This document shows positions 18,947 through 26,399 of a stretch of DNA of 37,558 bases, piece by piece. The stretch covers positions 1-37,558 of IMG/VR virus record IMGVR_UViG_3300046804_001888. One strand, written 5' to 3'. The position numbers and the translations under genes are program-made. How positions within the stretch are numbered: position 1 is the stretch's first letter; each line of letters starts with the position of its first letter. The notes beneath the pieces were generated by a model. It ran no database searches. It was not told where the DNA came from and worked only from the letters and a program-made list of their open reading frames with translations. The stretch is from a virus.

Positions 18947-20878
18947 TTAAAATAATAATAATTGTGTAGATCCTCTACTCTTCACTTTTTCTATCTGATC
19001 TATCTCCTTATAGATCTCTTCTAAGTAATACTTTTTGTCTAAGTTATAACTTTCAAATGGAATATCATTTGAAATTTTATTTATAGTTGTTTGGAGCCAC
19101 TGACCGGCTTCCACTTGTATCTCTCTACCATCTTTATGACACTTCATGAGCTTAACTCCATCCTGTGAAACAAAATATCTTACAATCTTTTGTAAACGTT
19201 TTACAGACATCTCACCATTTATAATTTCTCTTTCTTCATAATGCCAACCTGCTTTAGCTTTTACACCTGCACAGTAGTCAAATATGTCTTTGTTCTGATC
19301 AAGAAAGTCTTCAGGAGAAACTCCGTTTACAAAATAGGCATATATAGCTTTAGGAATGATGAGGAAAGACTTATTCTTATGAAATGTAGCCACCTTCTTT
19401 TTCTGAAGATCTTCCCATTCAAATCTACCTTTACACTTCACCTTACCATTCTTATATACAGCTATATAGTTATTTACATCACCAATGATCATCTTAGAAT
19501 ACTCATCGTGTTCAAGACTCAGCTTAGTGATATATTCCCATTCTGTACATATTTTAAGATATTCATCCTTCTTATCTTCAGGAATCATCATCTCCAAACC
19601 ATCTGTATTTTGCATTAAAGGAACAGCTTCTGGAATAGCCAAACTTAACATTTCATAAAGTTTTGATAATAGTAGCTGACCATTAATAGTTATTTGCATA
19701 GTCATCTTTGGATCATACAGGAAACTATTTTCGTCACCTGTTAGACCATATGTACTATTCAGAATAATCTTATACACATAGTTCTTTGGATCTGTCTTAG
19801 GTATCTTTTTTCTCTCTTCAAATATCCATTCATAAAGCTCACAGAATTCTTTATTAGGAAGATGTTCAGGAGCCCACTTGTTTTTAATAGCTAGATTGGG
19901 ATAGTAGCTAACCACATCACTGGTCATAATAGTCCAGCCTTGTTTAGCTTCATATGTTCCCATCTGTCTAGCACCATGAATGCCACCTAAGCCATAATCT
20001 GTCTTCATTCCTTTATACTCAAGCCTATGTTTAAAGCCTTCTTTAGTGGATGTAATTACCTTCTTACGGAAATATTCCAACACACTTTGAAATTCAGGTG
20101 TTTTAAACTCTATATAGGGAAGAATACAATCAGCCAAGACAATATAACTTCTTGGTGTACGGAGCTGTTTTATATCTGCTTTACTCATTCCTATCTTCTG
20201 TTGTAAGAAATGTAGAAATAGTTCTTTAGATATACGAGGCTCTGATGCAGAATATAAATCTATACCATATTCAGTGGTGAGATCTTTTCTAAGCTGTATC
20301 TGTTCTTTGGAATGCTTGAGGATTTCTTTAGTGGAGAGTACATCATTTACACAATAGTCAATCACTTCCTTTAAGGTGTTAGCATCTGTCACAGGTTCAT
20401 AATGTGGATGAGGCATCTCTTCTACATTATCCCAGTCCATAGAATACTGTATCCATTTAAGACTTGACATTTTTGCTTTGTTATCCCAATGGTTGAGCTT
20501 GAACAAATCAATCTGTCTGATCTTAAGCTTAGAAGGAGAATAAGGAGCAAATGCATTCTCACTTGTTTTCTTAATAACTTCTTGTGCAAATGTATAAATT
20601 GAATTAACAATACCCTCTACAGAAAGTTTCTCAAGGGATTTATGCTTATCAAGAATAAACTGTGTAATCTGAGCATCAAAGTTCAATCCATTGTAAGAGA
20701 TATGCCACTCTTTATTTGTCACGTTTCTTTGAAGAAATGTGACAAACTTAGAAAAGTCATTTCTCTGTTCGCAAACAACGAACAGATGCTTTACATTACT
20801 GTCTTTATAATCTACAAAAACGGCTATAAAACAATTAACTAATGTTTCATAGTCCATTACCCAGTGTGTCTTTTTCAT
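18947..20878 (-). CDS. Family B DNA polymerase
   Basis: The 643-residue protein has a full set of motifs. The 3'-5' exonuclease residues are Asp9/Glu11 (VMDYETL), Asn63 to Asp68 (YNGLNFD) and Tyr175/Asp179 (YCVNDV). The polymerase motifs are A at Asp321-Tyr326 (SDVVSYYPN), B at Lys370-Gly378 (KIILNSTYG) and C at Thr425-Asp426 (QNTDGLEM). Motif C is a TDG form rather than DTD, as in some phage family B enzymes. GLGGIHGA before motif A is another phage PolB hallmark. The size is compact for the family. It is the replicative polymerase of the phage, working with the helicase, primase and SSB encoded to its right. The leader lacks a Shine-Dalgarno site. Confidence 0.92.
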   Translation of the reverse strand: MKKTHWVMDYETLVNCFIAVFVDYKDSNVKHLFVVCEQRNDFSKFVTFLQRNVTNKEWHISYNGLNFDAQITQFILDKHKSLEKLSVEGIVNSIYTFAQEVIKKTSENAFAPYSPSKLKIRQIDLFKLNHWDNKAKMSSLKWIQYSMDWDNVEEMPHPHYEPVTDANTLKEVIDYCVNDVLSTKEILKHSKEQIQLRKDLTTEYGIDLYSASEPRISKELFLHFLQQKIGMSKADIKQLRTPRSYIVLADCILPYIEFKTPEFQSVLEYFRKKVITSTKEGFKHRLEYKGMKTDYGLGGIHGARQMGTYEAKQGWTIMTSDVVSYYPNLAIKNKWAPEHLPNKEFCELYEWIFEERKKIPKTDPKNYVYKIILNSTYGLTGDENSFLYDPKMTMQITINGQLLLSKLYEMLSLAIPEAVPLMQNTDGLEMMIPEDKKDEYLKICTEWEYITKLSLEHDEYSKMIIGDVNNYIAVYKNGKVKCKGRFEWEDLQKKKVATFHKNKSFLIIPKAIYAYFVNGVSPEDFLDQNKDIFDYCAGVKAKAGWHYEEREIINGEMSVKRLQKIVRYFVSQDGVKLMKCHKDGREIQVEAGQWLQTTINKISNDIPFESYNLDKKYYLEEIYKEIDQIEKVKSRGSTQLLLF

Positions 20879-20925
20879 TTTTATATATGTTCAGTTAAGC
20901 TGTCCCCCCGTTAGAGATAAAAAAA

Positions 20926-20947
20926 GGAAGTGTTTTTCAACACCTCC
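20926..20947 (-). terminator. Rho-independent terminator upstream of the polymerase gene
   Basis: Minus-strand reading gives a 9-bp stem GGAGGTGTT / AACACTTCC (one G-U pair) with a GAAA tetraloop, followed by seven U. It ends the transcript of the 138-residue protein gene at 20971-21387. The polymerase gene, starting 48 bases further on, then needs its own promoter or some read-through. Confidence 0.88.
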
Positions 20948-20970
20948 TTAATTATCAGTATGAATAACCC

Positions 20971-21387
20971 TTAAGACATTGTTACAATATTGCTTTCAAC
21001 AGGAATAGGTTTTGATTCAACCACCATATCAATATAGGATTGGGTGTTGAAAACCTCTGCATTTACAGCAAACATCTTAACAAAATTTTGAATTTCTGTA
21101 GCATCTTCTATGTAGTACTCATAGAAGGTCTCTAACATTTTTCTCTCTTCAGCATAGTCTTTACCATTGTTTCTCTTGCTGATCTTGAGATATTGAACAT
21201 CTCCTTGATCATTGAGCTTAGGCAGCATATGCAAAGATTCTTTTTTATCTTTACCAATAATGGCAAGAACTTTAGTCTGTACATCAAAAATGCACTCAGA
21301 ATAAGGACAATCTTTGTGAACAGGAATCATTTTGAAGGTCTTAAATTGACCCCAGCTAGATGTAACTAGCAGCATTGAATTATTCAT
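20971..21387 (-). CDS. Hypothetical protein, 138 residues
   Basis: Not recognised. The product is soluble with mixed alpha/beta character: a beta-rich N-terminal half (MLLVTSSWGQFKTFKMIPV, ECIFDVQTKVLAIIGKD) and a helical segment (YAEERKMLETFYEYYIED), with no membrane segment. It has the leader AAAACCAACAAGTATG, one of the clearest copies of the A-rich start motif used by leftward genes, and a strong terminator directly after its stop, so it ends a transcript. Its place between a PD-(D/E)XK nuclease and the DNA polymerase suggests an accessory replication or recombination role, which is inference from context only. Confidence 0.65.
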   Translation of the reverse strand: MNNSMLLVTSSWGQFKTFKMIPVHKDCPYSECIFDVQTKVLAIIGKDKKESLHMLPKLNDQGDVQYLKISKRNNGKDYAEERKMLETFYEYYIEDATEIQNFVKMFAVNAEVFNTQSYIDMVVESKPIPVESNIVTMS

Positions 21388-21409
21388 ACTTGTTGGTTTT
21401 TTTGTAAAG

Positions 21410-21976
21410 TTAAATTGTTTTCTTCAATTTCTCCAAATATTCTTTTGGAATTTTTAAAGTTTCTTTCTCAATATCACAGGCATCACATAGTTCCCCTGTA
21501 TATTTAAGGTCTTCCACTGTAACATTTAAAAGACTTGAGTAATCATCATAATACTCTTGAGGGTGGAGGTAGCTATCCATATACTTATATTCAGAGGAAT
21601 TATCTCCATAATAATTTTTGATAGCTCTTTTTAAAACTTGAGAAAGCTTGGAATATTTTCCTAATATGAAATTGAACCAATCATTTTGATATATAGTGTA
21701 ATCATATATATAAATTGTATACTCCTCTATATCAATCTTTTCTAAGAAAAGAGGATTTTCTAATAACATATTTTGTTCAAAAGTTTTATACTCATCACTG
21801 TTAATTCTCTCAAAAGTGCATATAAACTTCACATCTTCAGCACCTATATAGCCCTCTATGGCCATATAGGTACCTGAAGGTGAAAACTTACTATTTTTCT
21901 TTATGCCAAGAGCAGGATAGAGAAATGACTTTGATTTCTGAAAGTATTTTCCGTATAAACTTTTGATCACTGGCAT
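21410..21976 (-). CDS. Hypothetical protein, 188 residues
   Basis: Not recognised. The sequence is rich in aromatic and acidic residues, with beta-strand-like pieces (GTYMAIEGYIGAEDVKFICTF, EYTIYIYDYTIYQNDWFNF) and a helical C-terminus carrying CDACDIEKETLKIPKEYLEKL. The CxxC pair could bind metal, but only two cysteines lie in that pattern. It lacks signal or membrane sequences. It follows the PD-(D/E)XK nuclease by 10 bases and precedes the 138-residue protein by 22, so it is probably co-transcribed and may be a partner of the nuclease. Confidence 0.6.
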   Translation of the reverse strand: MPVIKSLYGKYFQKSKSFLYPALGIKKNSKFSPSGTYMAIEGYIGAEDVKFICTFERINSDEYKTFEQNMLLENPLFLEKIDIEEYTIYIYDYTIYQNDWFNFILGKYSKLSQVLKRAIKNYYGDNSSEYKYMDSYLHPQEYYDDYSSLLNVTVEDLKYTGELCDACDIEKETLKIPKEYLEKLKKTI

Positions 21977-21986
21977 TGCTTAATGT

Positions 21987-23015
21987 TTATAATGTTACTG
22001 AATCTGTTGCAAATTCATATGGTAAGTCATAATTTCTAGTTTGATAGTGCCATTCAGCTTTATTTAATACGGAATTAAGCTGGTCCACCCAATTTACAAG
22101 CGTAGATTCTTTGACAGGAAACGCATATGTCTGAAACATTTTATCTATAACTACAAAGTGGAACTTAACATCATATCCCATACTGACTAATTCAGCAAAG
22201 TGGTGGCTAACAAGTGAACAATAAATCACAGCTTGCATCCAATATGAATAGAACTCTACAGTTTCAGGAAAATCTTTAAGCTCTTTACTAGTAGTCTTTA
22301 CATCATTAATATAAATAATTTTTTTGTCATTATCAATAACAATATTATCTATTATACCCTTAAGGCCAAATGGTCTGCTTGGTAGATTAACTTGTATAGG
22401 AAACTCATTAATTACAGAAACATTATCAAACTCAGAAACATTACAACCTATTAAGTCACAAACTTTTTTATTTGTCTTAATAAGCTCTACAGCATTTACA
22501 CAGAAATCATAACTCTCTTTGTCTATAAGTGTCTTATTTCCTTTAGTTTTTAGGAAATTCCAATAGTTGAGTGATTCCGGTGTCATCACTTTATCCAATC
22601 TTTGAACATCTGTTTTAAGAGATTGATGATAATTCATATCTCTTAAGATATCTATAATTGCATCTGTAAATTCCTGTAGCTCTTTTCTTTCATCTCCGTT
22701 CCTGGAAAGCTCTTTATGATGAGCAAACACTCTGTCTACCACTGTCTTTACATTACCGGTGGGCAAACTGTCAGGACTTACAATAAAATTCTCATCAAAT
22801 TTTTCAGGCTCTAATAACAAAGCATGTATAATCTTTCCTTGTACAAGATGAGCATCTGTCTTCTCTTCTTTAATACCAAGCACATACAGCTGATGAAATA
22901 CAGCAGGGCTCCAAGCAAGTTTATTTAAACTACTATAAGAAAAATAAAACTTCTTGCTATAAAAATCATTCTCCAATCTTTCTATAGATTCTTCCATTAA
23001 TTGTTCTAATTCCAT
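21987..23015 (-). CDS. PD-(D/E)XK (RecB/Cas4-like) nuclease
   Basis: From the ATG at 23015 the product is 342 residues. YSSLNKLAWSPAVFHQLY and LVQGKIIHALLLEPEKF form the N-terminal part of the RecB-like fold (SxSxLxxF-like start and GxxxHxLLLEP). The catalytic Asp223 (GIIDNIVI) is followed by YINDVKTT with Asp238 and Lys240, the D...(D/E)xK signature. The family includes phage exonucleases that resect DNA ends, so pairing with the Sak4-like ATPase and SSB to the right makes a recombination role plausible. A GTG at 23039 would add eight residues. I prefer the ATG because it falls two bases after the stop of the upstream gene (TAATTATG), giving a coupled start. Confidence 0.82.
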   Translation of the reverse strand: MELEQLMEESIERLENDFYSKKFYFSYSSLNKLAWSPAVFHQLYVLGIKEEKTDAHLVQGKIIHALLLEPEKFDENFIVSPDSLPTGNVKTVVDRVFAHHKELSRNGDERKELQEFTDAIIDILRDMNYHQSLKTDVQRLDKVMTPESLNYWNFLKTKGNKTLIDKESYDFCVNAVELIKTNKKVCDLIGCNVSEFDNVSVINEFPIQVNLPSRPFGLKGIIDNIVIDNDKKIIYINDVKTTSKELKDFPETVEFYSYWMQAVIYCSLVSHHFAELVSMGYDVKFHFVVIDKMFQTYAFPVKESTLVNWVDQLNSVLNKAEWHYQTRNYDLPYEFATDSVTL

Positions 23016-23017
23016 AA

Positions 23018-23182
23018 TTAATTTTCTAAAGGAGGCCACACTCCTAATTTGGTTAATAATTTTCTGATTCTTTTAGCTGTCATACCATCTTTGGTACAAG
23101 CTTCCTCATACTCAAGAAATTCTATAAGGTCTTGAATACTGATCTTGTCTTTAAGATCTTGTGTGTTTGTTACTTCTGCCAT
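23018..23182 (-). CDS. Small hypothetical protein (54 residues)
   Basis: A short frame with an ATG at 23182 and a TAA at 23018-23020. The product is charged and helical: MAEVTNTQDLKDKISIQDL at the start, then EYEEACTKDGMTAKRIRKLL and KLGVWPPLEN at the end. It overlaps the upstream 60-residue gene by 13 bases, and its stop lies two bases before the nuclease ATG. This tight end-to-start packing over five genes argues that it is real. It might be a small DNA-binding or regulatory peptide (the MTAKRIRKLLTKLG helix is basic), but no family is recognised. Confidence 0.6.
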   Translation of the reverse strand: MAEVTNTQDLKDKISIQDLIEFLEYEEACTKDGMTAKRIRKLLTKLGVWPPLEN

Positions 23183-23352
23183 TTGTTTCTGATTTGTTTT
23201 CCTAATTCCATATCATTAGGAAACTGTTTGATTAAACTTTTAATTTCTTTGTTTTCTAAAGCATCAGCTATTCTTTTAAGCTGCTCTGCTATCTCAGGAA
23301 GTGTACCTTCTATAAGTCTTCTACCCATTAGGGTCTCATGTAGTTCAGGCAT
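23170..23352 (-). CDS. Small coiled-coil-like protein (60 residues)
   Basis: The product begins MPELHETLMGRRLIEGTLPE and continues IAEQLKRIADALENKEIKS, an amphipathic heptad-like helix. The LPEIAEQLKRIADALE pattern is common in small phage proteins, but no function is assigned. It overlaps its upstream neighbour by 8 bases and its downstream neighbour by 13, so the run is translationally coupled. Its size and highly charged helix suggest an oligomerising accessory factor, which is inference. Confidence 0.65.
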   Translation of the reverse strand: MPELHETLMGRRLIEGTLPEIAEQLKRIADALENKEIKSLIKQFPNDMELGKQIRNKWQK

Positions 23353-23491
23353 TTTTATAAATTTTATCTATTAATGCTTCAAATTCTTTTACTTTCTTGA
23401 GTCCTATTTTCTTAATAAGACTACTAATATTTATAGTGGTTTCATCAAAGTAAGCTTTTAGTGCTTCTACTTCTTCATTACTTAATGTCAT
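23345..23491 (-). CDS. Small hypothetical protein (48 residues)
   Basis: An ATG at 23491 opens a frame reading MTLSNEEVEALKAYFDETTI and then NISSLIKKIGLKKVKEFEAL, ending IDKIYKNA with TGA at 23345-23347. The helical, charged composition is like that of the adjacent tiny genes. The stop overlaps the next start by 8 bases and the start overlaps the previous gene by 14, fitting the packed run. Unrecognised; called from context and composition. Confidence 0.55.
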   Translation of the reverse strand: MTLSNEEVEALKAYFDETTINISSLIKKIGLKKVKEFEALIDKIYKNA

Positions 23492-23666
23492 CTCTTAAAT
23501 GTTTAAATGGTTTCCAGTCTTCTTCTGGCAAAAAATTTATTAGAGTATCTGCGGATAGAGAACCAAGTAGAGCTTCTATTGTTTCTTTAAATCCACAATC
23601 TAAATCAAGTTGTATTTGTTGTACTACTTTTTCTATAAGGTCTTCTTTACTTTTTAGACTTTTCAT
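23478..23666 (-). CDS. Small hypothetical protein (62 residues)
   Basis: I start at the ATG at 23666 (MKSLKSKEDLIEKVVQQIQL), which overlaps the end of the HNH gene by 20 bases. A longer frame from 23723 would overlap HNH coding by 77 bases and adds a less likely N-terminus (MRLITFKFYAMFAII). The product is acidic and helical, with GFKETIEALLGSLSADTLIN and a WKPF segment near the end. No family is recognised. It is the first of four tiny overlapping genes between the HNH and PD-(D/E)XK nucleases. Confidence 0.6.
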   Translation of the reverse strand: MKSLKSKEDLIEKVVQQIQLDLDCGFKETIEALLGSLSADTLINFLPEEDWKPFKHLRDDIK

Positions 23667-24039
23667 CTTGTGTTTTTTTATTATGGCAAACATTGCATAA
23701 AACTTGAAGGTTATCAATCTCACAGAACAACCTTTCTACAAACCCTGGAAGATCATTGGCACATCTTAATGTACCTGCTGGTATGATATGGTCTACATTG
23801 ATTTCCTTATCAGGAAACCATTGTTTACAAACATTACACAAATATTCAAACTTTTGTCTTTTGTTTGGACCTTTATATTTTCTTTTAGCTTTTTGTTTAG
23901 CTTGGCTAATAGGCTTCCACCATCTAGACTTTTGTCTAAGAGATGACCTAATAAACCCCCAGAAGGCACTCTCTGTCATTGTACCAGCATTTCTAGTCTT
24001 GGGAGTGGTAGATCTTGGTGTCTTTTTCTTTCTTACCAT
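23647..24039 (-). CDS. HNH endonuclease
   Basis: The 130-residue protein has a basic N-terminus (MVRKKKTPRSTTPKTRNAGT) and TESAFWGFIRSSLRQKSRWW, a segment I know from phage HNH proteins. The catalytic and zinc core is Cys68xxCys71, Asp83-His84 (NVDHIIP), Asn110 (NLQVLC) and Cys115xxCys118-His-Asn-Lys: a treble-clef HNH fold with structural zinc. The start at 24039 overlaps the primase end by 47 bases. An internal ATG at 23979 would remove the overlap but would also remove the conserved RNAGT stretch, so I keep the long form. It may be a free-standing homing nuclease or act in replication or recombination; position inside the replication block favours a phage housekeeping role. Confidence 0.85.
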   Translation of the reverse strand: MVRKKKTPRSTTPKTRNAGTMTESAFWGFIRSSLRQKSRWWKPISQAKQKAKRKYKGPNKRQKFEYLCNVCKQWFPDKEINVDHIIPAGTLRCANDLPGFVERLFCEIDNLQVLCNVCHNKKTQDEKSKK

Positions 24040-25000
24040 TACTTAATTTTTTATCTAAGATAGGAACTAATCTATTACGAACTTCCTTAGCTCCAGAATC
24101 TTTTATACTATCTGATATATCCTTACTCATAGGAAGCACTGTTATTTCTATAAAAGGATACTTTTCTTTATAAGCTTCCATAGCTTTTATACCTGCTTCA
24201 TCATTATCAAACAGCACTATTATTTTATTATACTTTTTCTTTAGCTGTTCCATGACATCTGATTTAAGCATAGTGTTCTCACTATCAGGAGCTATCACGT
24301 CTATATGAAGCTTAAGAGATTTAATAGACATTATATCTTTAAGACTGGATGTTATCACAAGATTTTTATGCTGCTGTAGCTGCTCCCATCCCTGTATATA
24401 ACTTTCAATTTTAATAAACTTCTTGTCTAGTGTCTTGGGCTGATAGATTTTATAGGGGCTACCGTCTTCTTTGAAATAACCATAGAGATAGAGTCCCTTT
24501 ATACAAAGTTCATTACCATCTTTGGTCATACAATAACTTTCTAAAGGCCTTACATTGTGTGCCTCAAGTAGTTTAGATCCAATATTAAACTGTGTCCAGA
24601 AATATTGATCCTGCGTAGTCCAGCCTCTAACCTTAAAGCTTGTTACTTTATACCTGCTAGCTTGTTTAAACTCACCTATATCATATCCTCCATTGTTGTG
24701 AAGAACATAATCATTGTAGTTTTCCACTATAAGCTGACAAGCTTTATGAAAGGGTATTTGATATAAGTCTTTCACTAAATCTATAGCTGACCCTCCTTTA
24801 CCTGTTGAGAAATCTTTATACTTATAATCTTTCTTATCTGTATAAATACACATACTTGCAGTGCGTTCTTTAGGATTAAATAAAGATTTAATCTTTACGT
24901 CTACACCGTTTAGTTTATGTGGAAGTTTACAGAAATGCTCAAATATCCAGGATGTAGGAACATCTTTAATATTGTGTACTAAGTTTTTTGTTTTAAACAT
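23993..25000 (-). CDS. DnaG-type primase with TOPRIM domain
   Basis: In this 335-residue protein the N-terminal part has SLFNPKERTASMCIY and DFSTGKGGSAIDLVKDLYQI, the primase zinc-binding-domain pattern (SPFxxERTPSF and DFxxGxGGxxxDxV) but without the zinc cysteines. The TOPRIM part reads LVITSSLKDIMSIKSL (residues 214-229) and IIVLFDNDEAGIKA (260-273), with the DxD pair Asp265/Asp267. Where canonical TOPRIM has a glutamate in the first motif, here there are serines (Ser218/Ser219) followed by LKD, a variant I recall from crAss-like phages. It would make primers for the family B polymerase with the DnaB-type helicase encoded 2 kb to the right. A terminator sits before its start. Confidence 0.82.
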   Translation of the reverse strand: MFKTKNLVHNIKDVPTSWIFEHFCKLPHKLNGVDVKIKSLFNPKERTASMCIYTDKKDYKYKDFSTGKGGSAIDLVKDLYQIPFHKACQLIVENYNDYVLHNNGGYDIGEFKQASRYKVTSFKVRGWTTQDQYFWTQFNIGSKLLEAHNVRPLESYCMTKDGNELCIKGLYLYGYFKEDGSPYKIYQPKTLDKKFIKIESYIQGWEQLQQHKNLVITSSLKDIMSIKSLKLHIDVIAPDSENTMLKSDVMEQLKKKYNKIIVLFDNDEAGIKAMEAYKEKYPFIEITVLPMSKDISDSIKDSGAKEVRNRLVPILDKKLSNGKKEKDTKIYHSQD

Positions 25001-25024
25001 AATCTAAGTTTATTAAATAAATAA

Positions 25025-25046
25025 GGGGATGGTAGAAACCACCCCC
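25025..25046 (-). terminator. Rho-independent terminator after the SSB-like gene
   Basis: On the minus strand a 9-bp stem GGGGGTGGT / ACCATCCCC (one G-U pair) closes a TTCT loop, followed by UUAUUUAUU. It lies in the gap between the SSB-like stop and the primase start and closes the transcript with the SSB and Sak4-like genes. Confidence 0.82.
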
Positions 25047-25081
25047 ATTAAATGGACACACATTAAACTATGATGCAAAAC

Positions 25082-25690
25082 TTACATATCAAAGTCATCA
25101 GATACAGGCTCAAAACCTGAAACAGGTTTGGTGGCAAGAGCCTTGTAATGGTAGGCATTGTTTTTATCAAACTTATCCAATCCGTCTTCTGTACCAGAAG
25201 CAAATTTATATTTAGGAAGGGATAGTTTTACAATCGTTTTACCATTATACTCTTCTTCTGTACCTTTTAAGAAGAAATAAAGATTGTGACCTTTTAGAAT
25301 ATCAACAACCTTTGTCACCCACTCTTCTATAGTTTTAGAAGTAACATTATCAATCTCATCTCTGAGTCCTAATTCAGAAGCTATAAACAACAACTTATAG
25401 ATGATGTCATTTTCAGCAGGGCTTTTTGAATTATAGTTATCAGAATAGATGGTGGCACTCACTCTAGAAGATTGACCTGTAAACTTAGGACCTTCAGGGT
25501 TGTTCTTGTCTATAGACCAACCTTCAAATCCTTCCATTTCTGGACCTTCTAAAATAAGTTCTAAAGATTTCTTACCACTCTTAGCAGTTCTTACATTACC
25601 ACTATAGATGTGAGCATAAACCACTCCTGCTTGGAGTGACTTGGGTGTACCTCCACCCGTTTTCATTTCTTGTCCTTTCGTGTTAAACAT
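25082..25690 (-). CDS. Putative single-stranded DNA-binding protein
   Basis: A 202-residue protein with a beta-rich body (AGVVYAHIYSGNVRTAKSGK, KSLELILEG, GKTIVKLSLPKYKF) and a short acidic C-terminus ending SDDFDM. An acidic tip after a beta-barrel is the hallmark of bacterial and phage SSBs, used to recruit partners. The Gly-rich N-terminus (GQEMKTGGGTP) is unusual. I see no exact OB-fold match, so the call rests on size, tail and location between the Sak4-like ATPase (upstream, 25 bases) and primase. Sak4-type recombinases typically pair with an SSB. It has a clean A-rich leader (AAAACAAACAAGTATG) and is followed by a terminator. Confidence 0.55.
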   Translation of the reverse strand: MFNTKGQEMKTGGGTPKSLQAGVVYAHIYSGNVRTAKSGKKSLELILEGPEMEGFEGWSIDKNNPEGPKFTGQSSRVSATIYSDNYNSKSPAENDIIYKLLFIASELGLRDEIDNVTSKTIEEWVTKVVDILKGHNLYFFLKGTEEEYNGKTIVKLSLPKYKFASGTEDGLDKFDKNNAYHYKALATKPVSGFEPVSDDFDM

Positions 25691-25715
25691 ACTTGTTTGT
25701 TTTTAAAATGTGAAT

Positions 25716-26399
25716 TTAATTTTCGTAATCTAGAATAGCCTTTCTAACATAGTCTAAATCATTTACAATCTCAAAACCAGGAAACATTCCTTTAGGAGAC
25801 TTACAGGTATTTTCTCCGTTGTTCTGTGTTTCAAACACATGACGGATGTTACCATCTTTGTCTTTCTTCACCTTACCAAATAATACAATGGAAAACAAGC
25901 CTTCTAATGTAAGCTTCTCATCCACCATTCTACCAATGGTTTTAGCTTTGTAACGTTTCTTTCCTTCAAGATCTGTTGATTCTTCAGCATGTGTCAAGAA
26001 GTAAACTTGTAAATCATCCCTCAGATCTTTAGGCATTCTAGCTATACGTGCTAGACCTGCACCAATCTGAGTGAATTTTTCATAGCCCTTTTCATCTGAC
26101 CTATCAAAGAACTCAAATGAGCTCATGTATTGAAAGTCATCAATTACTAAGACTTTGATTTCAGGACGTTTGTCATTTACATACTTAATGCATGCTTCAA
26201 TGTTTGGTACAGAAGATTTGTCATACATGTTACCTGTGGGGTTTTCTTTGCTCCACACGGTGTACTTTTTCTTCCAACCTTTGAATGGCAACGGCTTGTT
26301 AGCTACGTTGATAATAAAGGTTTCTGTAGGGTCTAAGTTTTCTATACTAGTAGACTTCCCTGTACCGGATTCTGCAATTACTAAGATACTCTGTGCCAT
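25716..26399 (-). CDS. Sak4-like RecA-fold ATPase (single-strand annealing type)
   Basis: This 227-residue protein has a Walker A at residues 9-17 (AESGTGKST) and a Walker B-like VLVIDDFQY (Asp87-Asp88), then a QVYFLTHAEES segment and GRMVDEKLTLEGLFSIVLFG. The pattern fits AAA_24/Sak4 proteins: short RecA-core ATPases that promote strand annealing in phage recombination. The stop of the preceding gene (26400) abuts this ATG (26399), so translation is likely coupled. With the SSB-like protein and PD-(D/E)XK nuclease downstream it makes a plausible recombination set. Some other phage-type P-loop ATPase is possible, as the family is assigned by motif and length only. Confidence 0.8.
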   Translation of the reverse strand: MAQSILVIAESGTGKSTSIENLDPTETFIINVANKPLPFKGWKKKYTVWSKENPTGNMYDKSSVPNIEACIKYVNDKRPEIKVLVIDDFQYMSSFEFFDRSDEKGYEKFTQIGAGLARIARMPKDLRDDLQVYFLTHAEESTDLEGKKRYKAKTIGRMVDEKLTLEGLFSIVLFGKVKKDKDGNIRHVFETQNNGENTCKSPKGMFPGFEIVNDLDYVRKAILDYEN

